Below, in pieces: positions 34,559-42,643 of a DNA stretch of 64,000 nt; position 1 is the first letter of the stretch; each line of letters starts with the position of its first letter. The translations under genes and the position numbers were made by a program. The notes beneath the pieces are model-generated. The model saw nothing but the letters and a program-made list of their open reading frames with translations, did not search any database and was not told the origin of the DNA. Source of the stretch: Coriobacteriaceae bacterium (GTDB lineage Bacteria; Actinomycetota; Coriobacteriia; Coriobacteriales; Coriobacteriaceae); contig DAJPGB010000001.1 of NCBI GenBank assembly GCA_025992855.1, forward strand, positions 558,001 to 622,000. Reading direction: 5' to 3'.

Positions 34559-36859
34559 ATGGTTAAGCTGTACGAGGACGGCATCTACCTGCGCGGCGGC
34601 AGCGAGGTCGTGCCTGCGGCCGAGGCTGCCGAGCGCGGCATTACGCAGACGCCCGAGGACGCCAAGCGTGGCACCATCGCGTATTCGATCTTTCAGGCAC
34701 ACAACACGTCCGGAGACCCCGAGGCGCTCAAGATTCGTTTCGATGCCATGGCGAGCCACGACATCACCTTTGTCGGCATCATCCAGACGGCGCGCGCCTC
34801 GGGCATGGAACAGTTCCCGCTGCCCTACGTGCTCACCAACTGCCATAACTCGCTGTGCGCCGTGGGCGGCACCATCAACGAGGACGACCACGTCTTTGGC
34901 CTCTCAGCTGCCAAGAAGTACGGCGGCATCTTCGTCCCGCCGCACATCGCCGTCATCCACTCCTTTATGCGTGAGAACTTCGCCGGTTGCGGCAAGATGA
35001 TCTTGGGCTCCGACTCGCACACCCGCTATGGCGCCCTGGGCACCATGGCCGTGGGCGAGGGCGGCGGCGAGCTGGCAAAGCAGCTGCTGCGCGACACCTA
35101 CGATGTCGCCTATCCCGGCGTCGTCGCCATCTACCTCACGGGCGCCCCGCGTCCTGGCGTCGGCCCGCACGACGTGGCGCTCGCCATCATCAAGGCGGTC
35201 TTTGCCAAGGGCTACGTTAAGAACAAGGTCATGGAGTTTGTGGGCCCCGGCATCGCGAGCATGACGACCGACTACCGCAACGGCGTCGATGTCATGACCA
35301 CCGAGACCACCTGCCTGTCGAGCATCTGGGCCACCGACGAGGACACGCGCGCGTTTTTGACCATGCACGGCCGCGGCGACGACTACCGCGAGCTCAAGCC
35401 CGCCGATGTCGCCTACTACGACGGCTGCGTCGAGGTCGACCTGTCGAGCATCAAGCCCATGATCGCGCTGCCGTTCCATCCTTCCAACGGCTTTGAGATC
35501 GACGAGCTCAACGAGAACCTCGAGGACATCCTGCACGAGGTGGAACTCGAGGCTGCCAAGATCGGCGAGGGCAAGACGCACTTTAGCCTGCTCGATAAGA
35601 TTGTCGACGGCAAGCTGCACGTGCAGCAGGGCGTTATCGCCGGTTGCTCGGGCGGCAACTACGATTCCGTGGTCCAGGCTGCCCGCGTACTCAAGGGCGC
35701 CAACACCGGCTGCGGCGAGTTCTCGCTGTCGGTCTATCCCACGAGCCAGCCCGTGGCACTCGAGCTTACGCGCCGTGGCTATATCTACGACCTTATGGAG
35801 GCCGGCGCAATCGTGCGCACAGCGTTCTGCGGCCCGTGCTTTGGCGCCGGCGACACGCCCGCCAACAACGGCCTTTCGATCCGCCACACTACGCGCAACT
35901 TCCCCAACCGCGAGGGTTCCAAGCCGGGCAATGGCCAGCTGAGCGCCGTGGCCTTGATGGACGCCCGCTCCATTGCGGCAACGGCTGCCAACGGTGGCGT
36001 TCTGACGCCGGCGACCGAGTTGCCCGAGGAGACTTGGGACGAGGCCTGCGAGTACACCTTTGACGACGCGCCGTATAAAAAGCGCGTGTACTGGGGCTTT
36101 GGCAAGGCGGAGCCTGCTGACGAGTTGGTCGAAGGCCCCAACATCAAGCCGTGGCCCGCGATGGAGCCCCTCGGCGACGACATCCTGCTCAAGGTGTGCT
36201 CCAAGATCATGGACCCGGTCACTACGACCGACGAGCTCATTCCCTCGGGCGAGACGAGCTCCTTCCGCTCCAACCCGCTGGGCCTGGCCGAGTTTACGCT
36301 GAGCCGCCGCGATCCGGCCTACGTCGGTCGTTCCAAGGAGGTCGACGCCGTGGAGAAGCGCCGCGTGGCCGGCGAGGCCGCGGGGGACCTGGCGGCGCTC
36401 GATGCCGAGCTTGCCGGCGTGTTTGAGGCACTGGCCAGCGCGGGTGTCGCGGCCGATGCCAAGGCGACCGAGTATGGCTCCATGCTCTATGCCAAGAAGC
36501 CCGGTGACGGTTCCGCCCGCGAGCAGGCTGCGAGCTGCCAGCGCGTAATTGGCGGCCTGGCCAACATCGTCCACGAGTACGCCACCAAGCGCTATCGCTC
36601 CAACGTGATGAACTGGGGCATGGTGCCCTTCCAGATGGAGGCTGAGCCCAACTTTGAGGTGGACGACTACGTCTTTGTGCCGGGTATCCGCGCCGCGCTC
36701 GACGGCGATCTGAGGGGCATCGCCGCCTACGTGGTGCGCGCCGATGGTGCGGTCGAGCAGATTGAGCTCTACATTGCCGATATGACGGCAGAGGAGCGCG
36801 CCATCGTCAAGGCCGGCTGCCTGATCAACTACAACAAGTTCAAGGCCGCTGCCGAGTAA
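34559..36859 (+). CDS. Aconitase-like hydratase (YbhJ-type)
   Basis: 766-residue member of the aconitase superfamily. Cluster cysteines are in place: AGCSGGNYDS (equivalent to the GSCTN site) and FCGPCFGAGDTPANN (C..C). Other marks are GTINEDDHVFG, GSDSHTRYGALGTMAVGEGGGE and NFPNREGSKPGNGQLSAV. The C-terminal swivel domain follows after about 560. ATG 34559 with GGGAG upstream is preferred to a start at 34379, which would begin inside a repeat. It may act on aconitate or another hydroxy acid; no citrate synthase or isocitrate dehydrogenase gene is near. A small GCCCGA/TCGGGC hairpin precedes it. Confidence 0.85.
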   Translation: MVKLYEDGIYLRGGSEVVPAAEAAERGITQTPEDAKRGTIAYSIFQAHNTSGDPEALKIRFDAMASHDITFVGIIQTARASGMEQFPLPYVLTNCHNSLCAVGGTINEDDHVFGLSAAKKYGGIFVPPHIAVIHSFMRENFAGCGKMILGSDSHTRYGALGTMAVGEGGGELAKQLLRDTYDVAYPGVVAIYLTGAPRPGVGPHDVALAIIKAVFAKGYVKNKVMEFVGPGIASMTTDYRNGVDVMTTETTCLSSIWATDEDTRAFLTMHGRGDDYRELKPADVAYYDGCVEVDLSSIKPMIALPFHPSNGFEIDELNENLEDILHEVELEAAKIGEGKTHFSLLDKIVDGKLHVQQGVIAGCSGGNYDSVVQAARVLKGANTGCGEFSLSVYPTSQPVALELTRRGYIYDLMEAGAIVRTAFCGPCFGAGDTPANNGLSIRHTTRNFPNREGSKPGNGQLSAVALMDARSIAATAANGGVLTPATELPEETWDEACEYTFDDAPYKKRVYWGFGKAEPADELVEGPNIKPWPAMEPLGDDILLKVCSKIMDPVTTTDELIPSGETSSFRSNPLGLAEFTLSRRDPAYVGRSKEVDAVEKRRVAGEAAGDLAALDAELAGVFEALASAGVAADAKATEYGSMLYAKKPGDGSAREQAASCQRVIGGLANIVHEYATKRYRSNVMNWGMVPFQMEAEPNFEVDDYVFVPGIRAALDGDLRGIAAYVVRADGAVEQIELYIADMTAEERAIVKAGCLINYNKFKAAAE

Positions 36860-36875
36860 CGCGCTTAATTGTCCG

Positions 36876-36947
36876 CCCGGGGCTCACCCTTTCCCGCTCG
36901 CTCACGCGCTTCGCGAGGGTCGCGTTCGGGAAAGGATAAGCCCCGGG
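36876..36947. repeat. Large inverted repeat after the hydratase gene
   Basis: Arms of 21 bp (36876-36896 and 36927-36947; CCCGGGGCT..CCTTTCCCG) with two mismatches around a GC-rich centre, 17 bp after the stop. It can fold as a long hairpin; no T-run follows. Confidence 0.65.
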
Positions 36948-37005
36948 CTACATTTCTGCGTTCTCGTTGGGTCTTGAGGGACGCTAATAAATAGACTTGC
37001 TTGAT

Positions 37006-37036
37006 GCCGCCTCTGTTGTCGGGGCGGCTTCTTTTT
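37006..37036 (+). terminator. Intrinsic terminator
   Basis: GCCGCC (37006-37011) pairs with GGCGGC (37023-37028), then TTCTTTTT. Probably ends the hydratase transcript. Confidence 0.7.
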
Positions 37037-37045
37037 GTCGAAAAC

Positions 37046-37280
37046 CGCCACAAAGGGGGCAGACATCTTTGTGGTGGTCCGCGGTTTGTCTTGTTCTGTA
37101 ACAGGTAGACCCTTATTTGCCGAGTAGTTGTTACAGATTTAGATAAACGGAAACTGCTGAACATTTCGTCTCGATCTGTAACATCTGAGGTCCAAAACGG
37201 CAGCTAGGTGTTACAGATCGAGACAGTTGAGCGCCAGAGTCGAAAACCACCACAAAGGGGCCTGTCCCTTTCATGGTGGT
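37046..37280. repeat. Repeat island, left part: TGTAACA (family C) and CCACAAAG (family A) palindromes
   Basis: Two ~60-bp palindromes with arms like TCTCGATCTGTAACA/TGTTACAGATCGAGA (37085-37148 and 37167-37226) lie between two CCACAAAG palindromes (37048-37074 and 37246-37280). No gene is seen in 36860-37334. Confidence 0.75.
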
Positions 37281-37334
37281 GGGGGGCGAGCTCGATGCTG
37301 CCGTGCTCGCTGAACGACATTCTAATGAGCGTCT

Positions 37335-38003
37335 CTACAGGATTTCATCTGGGCTGGCGGGCTTGGTTGTTTTGGGGATGCCGAGTTTGGATGACGCGAA
37401 ATCGTCAACATTGTCCTTAATTCCGTCTTTGGTGTAGACAGTGACCGTATAGGTGCTGTGCCCGAATTCGCTCTTGTCGCGTGTCGCCCAGGCCTGCCAG
37501 TAGGCAGCCCCGCTTCGCCCTTGGATTTTTCCGATACGGCGGAGTTCTGTTCGCTTTAATTTCCGGTCGCTATAGATGGTTCGACCGGCCTCCTCGGTGA
37601 GTCCGCACTGCCCAAGCAGCTTGTCGAGGACTTGGTTCATATGGCGCTCGTCGGTGTTTGGAGCATAGTCGTAAGCGAGGGTGATGGAGTCAAGAGGCCG
37701 GTCGTCGATCAGATAATTCATCGCCTGAGGGTCAAGGCAGAAATAAGGAGAGCATCCGTCGACCTGGCCGAGCAACGGTAACTTGGACTGCCAAAGTCCG
37801 GTGGGAATTCTATCTTCGTAGAAAACACCGCGGCAGATAAAGGAGAGCGAGGTGGCACGCGAGCCAGCGTCGACCATTCCGCATAAATCGAAGGGCGAGG
37901 CGATACCAAGGGAAAAGGGCGTGACGACGATAAAGAAGAACATCGCGATGGGTATGGCGAGAATGGCTATGACGTTGCGACCGGTGGAATGAGACGGCTT
38001 CAT
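37335..38003 (-). CDS. Membrane-anchored protein of unknown function
   Basis: 222 residues. One N-terminal hydrophobic segment (about 10-32, NVIAILAIPIAMFFFIVV) likely anchors it, with the rest outside. The outer part holds four or more cysteines (DLCGMV, ICRGVF, GCSPYFC, GQCGL), possibly forming disulfides, and a C-terminal YTVTVYTKDGIKDNVD segment. GAGGAG precedes ATG 38003. No family is recognised. It is divergent from a second small anchored protein, and both lie inside a dense repeat island. Confidence 0.65.
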   Translation of the reverse strand: MKPSHSTGRNVIAILAIPIAMFFFIVVTPFSLGIASPFDLCGMVDAGSRATSLSFICRGVFYEDRIPTGLWQSKLPLLGQVDGCSPYFCLDPQAMNYLIDDRPLDSITLAYDYAPNTDERHMNQVLDKLLGQCGLTEEAGRTIYSDRKLKRTELRRIGKIQGRSGAAYWQAWATRDKSEFGHSTYTVTVYTKDGIKDNVDDFASSKLGIPKTTKPASPDEIL

Positions 38004-38115
38004 ATGCGCTCCTCGAGACAAAGATCTGTTGAGGATAGGCAGAAATGGATATGTTCAGAGAACAATTCAAGTTTAATCTCATGGCGCGAGATGGTCGACC
38101 GTTAGCGTCGAAAAC

Positions 38116-38147
38116 CGCCACAAAGGTGCCTGTCCTCTTTGTGGTGG
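38116..38147. repeat. CCACAAAG palindrome (family A)
   Basis: CCGCCACAAAGG and CTTTGTGGTGG enclose TGCCTGTCCT, in the divergent region between the two small membrane-protein genes. Confidence 0.7.
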
Positions 38148-38222
38148 TGAGGAGCGCGCGGCTTCTTTTGGTAATAGTGTTAGCTGGCGGTATCATTGGT
38201 GCAGGTGGCGAAGGTTTGCATT

Positions 38223-38909
38223 GTGGGGTGTTTTGCCGTGAGCCGTTTTGCCCGTATTGGATTGATTGTCTTGGCGCTTGCGATCGCTGTGGTTGGCGCG
38301 GGCGCTGTCGGTATGGCATTTCTACCTGCTGCGGTGACGGAGCCGGTGGTCAAGCCTGTGACTCAATCTGTCGAACTTCTGACCGGCGACGTCAAACCTG
38401 AGACCATTACTGTTGATTTTGATGAGCAGCCTGCCGCGCTGGGCATTAGCAATTATCCGCGCATTCAGCTTGGGGCCATGCGCTACACCATGGACGCGAG
38501 CCTAATCAGCAAAGCAACCGAGCTACTCAAGGGCAAAACATTTAAGCGTTGGTACGGATATGCGTCCTATCGGGCAAAAGCGAACGATATGGTTGGCGGA
38601 TGTCACTCTTCCATCGAGCTGGACACCGCGAATGGCACTAAGTTATGTGATGTTTCGTACGATCCTGGCTACGAGGGCAATGAGGGGCCGGGTATCTACA
38701 TCTTGGACGGCGATGTCGCCTATGTCATGGAGGGCAACCAGACCGAGCTCAACGATTTTATGGGTCAGTGCATTCAGGATGCCTATGAACAGACCTGCTT
38801 GCCCGACCCGCAGGCTGCACGCGATAGTGGGTCTGCCCGTACATGGTTGTTCGAGGATGAGATGTCCTGGAACGCCGAATCGGGAAGCACGGGTTCGGCG
38901 AAGGAGTAG
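38223..38909 (+). CDS. Membrane-anchored protein of unknown function
   Basis: About 228 residues with an N-terminal hydrophobic helix (RIGLIVLALAIAVVGAGAVGMAF) and an outside domain with cysteines (GGCHSS, LCDVSYD, GQCIQD, TCLPD). The start is uncertain: GTG 38223 has AAGG 8 nt upstream; GTG 38238 is also possible; the frame is open back to 38196. It shares size and layout with the divergent 37335-38003 protein, but I see no clear sequence match between them. Function unknown. Confidence 0.6.
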   Translation: MGCFAVSRFARIGLIVLALAIAVVGAGAVGMAFLPAAVTEPVVKPVTQSVELLTGDVKPETITVDFDEQPAALGISNYPRIQLGAMRYTMDASLISKATELLKGKTFKRWYGYASYRAKANDMVGGCHSSIELDTANGTKLCDVSYDPGYEGNEGPGIYILDGDVAYVMEGNQTELNDFMGQCIQDAYEQTCLPDPQAARDSGSARTWLFEDEMSWNAESGSTGSAKE

Positions 38910-38917
38910 AGACCGCG

Positions 38918-39180
38918 ACCACCACAAAGGTACCCGTCCCCTTTGTAGTAGTTCTCGGTTTGTCTCGATCTGTAACATCTTGGCCGCTAAAAGTGGGCCT
39001 GGTGTTACAGATTTAGATTTTCGATTCAGGTGTCTTCGTTCGTCTCGATTTGTAACAGATAGAGCTCTATTTGCCGAGTAGATGTTACAGATTGAGACAA
39101 ACGGGTGCCGCTGGTCATTTCATCTCGATCTGTAACATCTAGAGCCATAAACAGCCGCTAGATGTTACAGATTGAGATAG
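38918..39180. repeat. Repeat island, right part: family A and three family C palindromes
   Basis: One ACCACCACAAAGG/CTTTGTAGTAGT palindrome (38918-38952) precedes three ~60-bp palindromes with CTGTAACA/TGTTACAG arms (38961-39018, 39039-39102, 39121-39180). Apart from the operator at 39241, the gap 38910-39355 has no other feature. Confidence 0.75.
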
Positions 39181-39240
39181 TAAGGGGACGAGGCCGCAGC
39201 GGGCGAGCGTGCCTGCTCCCTATCTCTCAATCACTCAGAA

Positions 39241-39265
39241 AATCTTATATATAGAGACTTAGATT
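39241..39265 (+). promoter_or_regulatory. Putative HspR operator/promoter of clpB
   Basis: Same 10-bp halves as before dnaK: AATCTTATAT-N5-GACTTAGATT, with TGTATAAG right after it as a likely -10. The start codon is about 90 bp downstream. This pairs clpB with the dnaK operon in one heat-shock control unit. Confidence 0.65.
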
Positions 39266-39355
39266 TGTGTATAAGATCGAGCAAAGCTGGCAACAATACT
39301 TCTCGAACAACGTGAAGCCGCCCCGTAGGGCGGCCACCCCAAGAGAGGTGATTCC

Positions 39356-41983
39356 ATGAGAATCGATAAGCTAGCAATGACGTCGCGCGAGGCGCTGCAG
39401 ACCGCCATGAGCACGGCTGCCGACGCGCAGGCCGGCGCGGTGGAGCCGATTCACCTGCTGTCTGCCCTGCTCGGTGCCGGCGAGCGCAATATCTCCGTGA
39501 TCATCGAGCGCATCGGTGCCGACCCGGCTCAGCTTGCACGCTCCACACAAGATGCCATCGACCACGCGCCCAAGGTTTCGGGCGAGGGCCAGCAGATGGG
39601 CCTGTCCAACGAGCTCGTCCGCGTCATCGAAAAGGCCGAGAAGAAGGCCACCAAGATGGGCGACAGCTTTGTGGTGACCGAGCATCTGCTGATGGCGCTT
39701 GCCGAGGACAAGGGCGAGGCCGGCCGCGTTCTGCGCGACGCAGGCGTTACCAAGGAGCGCATCGAGCAAGTCTACGAGGAGCTGCGCGGCGATGACCGCG
39801 TGACGTCTGCCGAGGACAAGACGCAGTTTGAGGCGCTGGAGCAGTACGGTCGCAACATCTGCGACCTCGCCCGCGCCGGCAAGCTCGACCCGGTCATCGG
39901 CCGTACTGACGAGATCCGCCGCACCATTCAGGTCCTGTCCCGCCGCACCAAGAACAACCCCGTGCTCATCGGTGAGCCGGGCGTCGGTAAGACGGCCATC
40001 GTCGAGGGCATCGCCCAGCGTATCGTGGCCGGCGACGTGCCGAGCACGCTGCGCGACCGTGATCTCATCGAGCTCGACATGAGCGCGCTGGTCGCCGGCG
40101 CCAAGTACCGCGGCGAGTTCGAGGACCGCTTGAAGGCCGTGCTCAAGGAGGTACAGAAGTCCGAGGGCAAGGTCATCCTGTTCATCGATGAGCTCCATAC
40201 CATCGTGGGCGCGGGTGCCACCGAGGGCTCCATGGACGCCGGCAACATCCTGAAGCCGGCGCTTGCCCGTGGCGACTTGCATGCGATCGGCGCGACTACG
40301 CTTGACGAATACCGCAAGTACATCGAGAAGGACGCGGCGCTCGCCCGTCGTTTCCAGACCGTGATGGTCAGCGAGCCTACCGTCGAGGACACCATCTCGA
40401 TTCTGCGTGGCATCAAGGAGAAGTACGAGATCTTCCACGGCGTGCACATCACCGATAGCGCGCTCGTGGCGGCTGCCGACCTCTCCGATCGCTACATCGC
40501 CGACCGCTTCCTGCCCGACAAGGCCATCGACCTGGTCGATGAGGCGGCAAGCCGCCTGCGCATGGAACTCGACAGCATGCCGGTCGAAATCGACGCCACC
40601 ACGCGTCAGCTCACCCAGCTGCAGATCGAGGAGCAGGCGCTTATGAAGGAGACCGACGACGCCTCCAAGGAGCGTCTGGAGGCCCTACGTCAGGAGATCG
40701 CCGAGGTCCAGGAAAAGCTCAACGTGCAAAAGGCCGGCTGGCTCAACCAAAAGAACGCCATCGACCACGTGCAGGAGCTCAAGGGGCAGCTCGACGAGGC
40801 CAAGAGCGAAGAGGAGCGCGCGACGCGCAACGGCGATCTGGGCCGCGCGTCCGAGCTGCGCTATTCCGTGATCCCGGGTCTGCAGCAGCAGATTCAGGAG
40901 TCCGAGGCTGCACTCGAGGCGCAAAAGCAGCAGGATGGCGAGGGCCTCAACGAGCAGGTGACCTCCGATGAGATCGCCGAGGTCGTGAGCGCCTGGACCG
41001 GCGTGCCCGTGTCCAAGATGATGCAGGGCGAGCTCGACAAGCTGAAGGGCTTGGAGGGCGAGCTGCATAAGCGCGTCATCGGCCAGGACGAGGCCGTCTC
41101 CGCTGTCGCCGCAGCTGTGCGCCGCAGCCGTGCGGGCCTCTCCGATCCGGACAAGCCCATCGGCAGCTTCTTCTTCCTGGGCCCCACCGGCGTAGGCAAG
41201 ACCGAGCTCGCCAAGGCGCTTGCCGAGTGCCTGTTCGATGACGAGCGCGCGCTCGTGCGTATTGACATGTCCGAGTACATGGAGAAGTTCAGCGTCCAGC
41301 GTCTGATTGGTGCGCCTCCGGGATACGTGGGCTATGACGAGGGCGGCCAGCTCACCGAGGCCGTGCGCCGTCGTCCGTACTCAGTGATTTTGCTCGACGA
41401 GATGGAGAAGGCCCATCCGGATGTCTTCAACGTGCTGTTGCAGGTGCTCGACGACGGCCGTCTGACCGATGGCCAGGGTCGCCAGGTGTCCTTCAAGAAC
41501 ACGATTATCATCATGACGTCCAACGTGGGCTCCAAGGCCATCGCCGATCTGTCCGGTAAGGACGAGGAGGAGATGCGCCATCAGGTCGACGCCGCCATGG
41601 CTCAGACCTTCCGCCCCGAGTTCCTCAACCGTATCGACGATATCGTGGTGTTCCATCCGCTCGGCATGGCGCAGATCGAGAAGATCGTCGATATCCAGCT
41701 TGCCGACGTCCGCGCGCGTCTGGCCAAGGAGCGCATGACGCTTGCCATCACCCCGGCGGCCAAGCAGATGCTCGCCGTGGGCGGCCTGGACCCGGTCTTT
41801 GGTGCCCGTCCGCTCAAGCGCCTGGTCCAGCGCGAGGTCGTGGACGCCATCGCCGCCGCCATCATCGATGGCACGGTTCGCGAGGGCGATCAGGTGACGG
41901 TCGATGTCGACAAGGACGGCGGCTTTACCGTCGTGTGCGACAACACGCCGGCGGCCACCTACGAGATTCCCGACGCCGAGTAG
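39356..41983 (+). CDS. clpB: Disaggregase ClpB (Hsp100)
   Basis: 875-residue AAA+ hexamer that frees proteins from aggregates together with DnaK. Clp N-domain (1-145), first AAA module with GEPGVGKT (about 201-208) and GAGATEGSMDAGNILKP, the long coiled-coil middle domain (about 405-525) that separates ClpB from ClpA/C, and second AAA module with GPTGVGKT and LDEMEKAHPDVFN. C-terminal Clp_D2-small domain is complete. GAGAGGTG precedes ATG 39356. Confidence 0.98.
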   Translation: MRIDKLAMTSREALQTAMSTAADAQAGAVEPIHLLSALLGAGERNISVIIERIGADPAQLARSTQDAIDHAPKVSGEGQQMGLSNELVRVIEKAEKKATKMGDSFVVTEHLLMALAEDKGEAGRVLRDAGVTKERIEQVYEELRGDDRVTSAEDKTQFEALEQYGRNICDLARAGKLDPVIGRTDEIRRTIQVLSRRTKNNPVLIGEPGVGKTAIVEGIAQRIVAGDVPSTLRDRDLIELDMSALVAGAKYRGEFEDRLKAVLKEVQKSEGKVILFIDELHTIVGAGATEGSMDAGNILKPALARGDLHAIGATTLDEYRKYIEKDAALARRFQTVMVSEPTVEDTISILRGIKEKYEIFHGVHITDSALVAAADLSDRYIADRFLPDKAIDLVDEAASRLRMELDSMPVEIDATTRQLTQLQIEEQALMKETDDASKERLEALRQEIAEVQEKLNVQKAGWLNQKNAIDHVQELKGQLDEAKSEEERATRNGDLGRASELRYSVIPGLQQQIQESEAALEAQKQQDGEGLNEQVTSDEIAEVVSAWTGVPVSKMMQGELDKLKGLEGELHKRVIGQDEAVSAVAAAVRRSRAGLSDPDKPIGSFFFLGPTGVGKTELAKALAECLFDDERALVRIDMSEYMEKFSVQRLIGAPPGYVGYDEGGQLTEAVRRRPYSVILLDEMEKAHPDVFNVLLQVLDDGRLTDGQGRQVSFKNTIIIMTSNVGSKAIADLSGKDEEEMRHQVDAAMAQTFRPEFLNRIDDIVVFHPLGMAQIEKIVDIQLADVRARLAKERMTLAITPAAKQMLAVGGLDPVFGARPLKRLVQREVVDAIAAAIIDGTVREGDQVTVDVDKDGGFTVVCDNTPAATYEIPDAE

Positions 41984-42028
41984 ATTTTGGGCCATGCCTT
42001 AAAATCTGCCAGCCGTCTCTAAACGCCA

Positions 42029-42064
42029 AGGGCGGCGGATCCAATTGGGTCCGCCGCCCTTTTT
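42029..42064 (+). terminator. Intrinsic terminator after clpB
   Basis: A 14-bp stem AGGGCGGCGGATCC with loop AATT and its near-perfect complement, followed by TTTTT. Confidence 0.85.
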
Positions 42065-42116
42065 CGTGCGACAATCGATGATGTTGAACACGATTGCATG
42101 GCAAGGAGATATGCAG

Positions 42117-42311
42117 ATGATAGACAAGAACAAGACGAACACGCCGGCGACCGATGCCGCATCCGCCGCACCCAAGCCCACGTCCAAACCGGCACCCAAG
42201 CCGCGCGACCCCTACATCCGTGCCGAGAACGAGGACGACGACGGCTACGATCCCTACAGCGACCGCCGCCCCGAGCGCGAGCCGATGTTCGAAGCCGATC
42301 CGTGGCGCTGA
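42117..42311 (+). CDS. Small acidic, probably disordered protein
   Basis: 64 residues: a Pro/Ala/Lys-rich first half and an Asp/Glu/Arg-rich second half (YIRAENEDDDGYDPYSDRR). No fold or family is recognised. ATG 42117 sits 8 nt after AAGGAG; an ATG two codons earlier is too close. It follows the clpB terminator, so it should have its own promoter. It may be a lineage-specific protein. Confidence 0.55.
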   Translation: MIDKNKTNTPATDAASAAPKPTSKPAPKPRDPYIRAENEDDDGYDPYSDRRPEREPMFEADPWR

Positions 42312-42335
42312 GTGCCACCCAAAAGGCCACCAATA

Positions 42336-42402
42336 AGTTGCGGTGAAATAGGGACTGTTTTGCGGTTTGACCAGCAAAAACAATCCCTATTTCACCGCAA
42401 CT
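42336..42402. repeat. AGTTGCGGTGAAATAG palindrome (family D)
   Basis: Perfect 19-bp arms (AGTTGCGGTGAAATAGGGA at 42336-42354 and complement at 42384-42402), with a further TGTTTTGC/GCAAAAACA inner pair. A sister copy is at 54764-54830. Confidence 0.75.
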
Positions 42403-42418
42403 GCATTAGGGATTTTTC

Positions 42419-42460
42419 TGCAGGGGGAGGGTAGTCAAAAAGCCCCGTCCCAAATTGACT
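42419..42460. repeat. Fixed-loop hairpin (family E), second copy
   Basis: TGCAGGGGG leads into arms AGTCAA/TTGACT around a centre with AAGCCCCGTCCCAAA. The copy at 14844-14884 has arms AGCTAA/TTAGCT with nearly the same centre. Confidence 0.6.
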
Positions 42461-42574
42461 GTCAAATTGGCTGCTCGGGGAGTCGCATTCGAGCTCGGTT
42501 GTCCTCTTAGCCACTCGATATCCTTCGGAGCAATAATAGTGAAAAACTTGCTTAAGTGTTAATCAAGCTACACG

Positions 42575-42636
42575 CAATCTTGCTCTCTAATTAATCAAGA
42601 ATCAGTATAATTTTGATTAGCTAGAGAGCAAGATTG
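42575..42636 (+). promoter_or_regulatory. Long AT-rich palindrome before the ATPase gene
   Basis: A 15-bp perfect pair (CAATCTTGCTCTCTA and complement) extends to about 24 bp with two mismatches (inner TAATCAA/TTGATTA). Its right arm adjoins the ribosome binding site TTGGAG. It may be an operator, a translation-control hairpin or an inserted-element end. Confidence 0.6.
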
Positions 42637-42643
42637 GAGAATC

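Noticed and set aside
37046..39180. CRISPR array
   Set aside because: The repeats are palindromes in mixed families with uneven spacing, and no unique spacers of constant length or cas genes occur.
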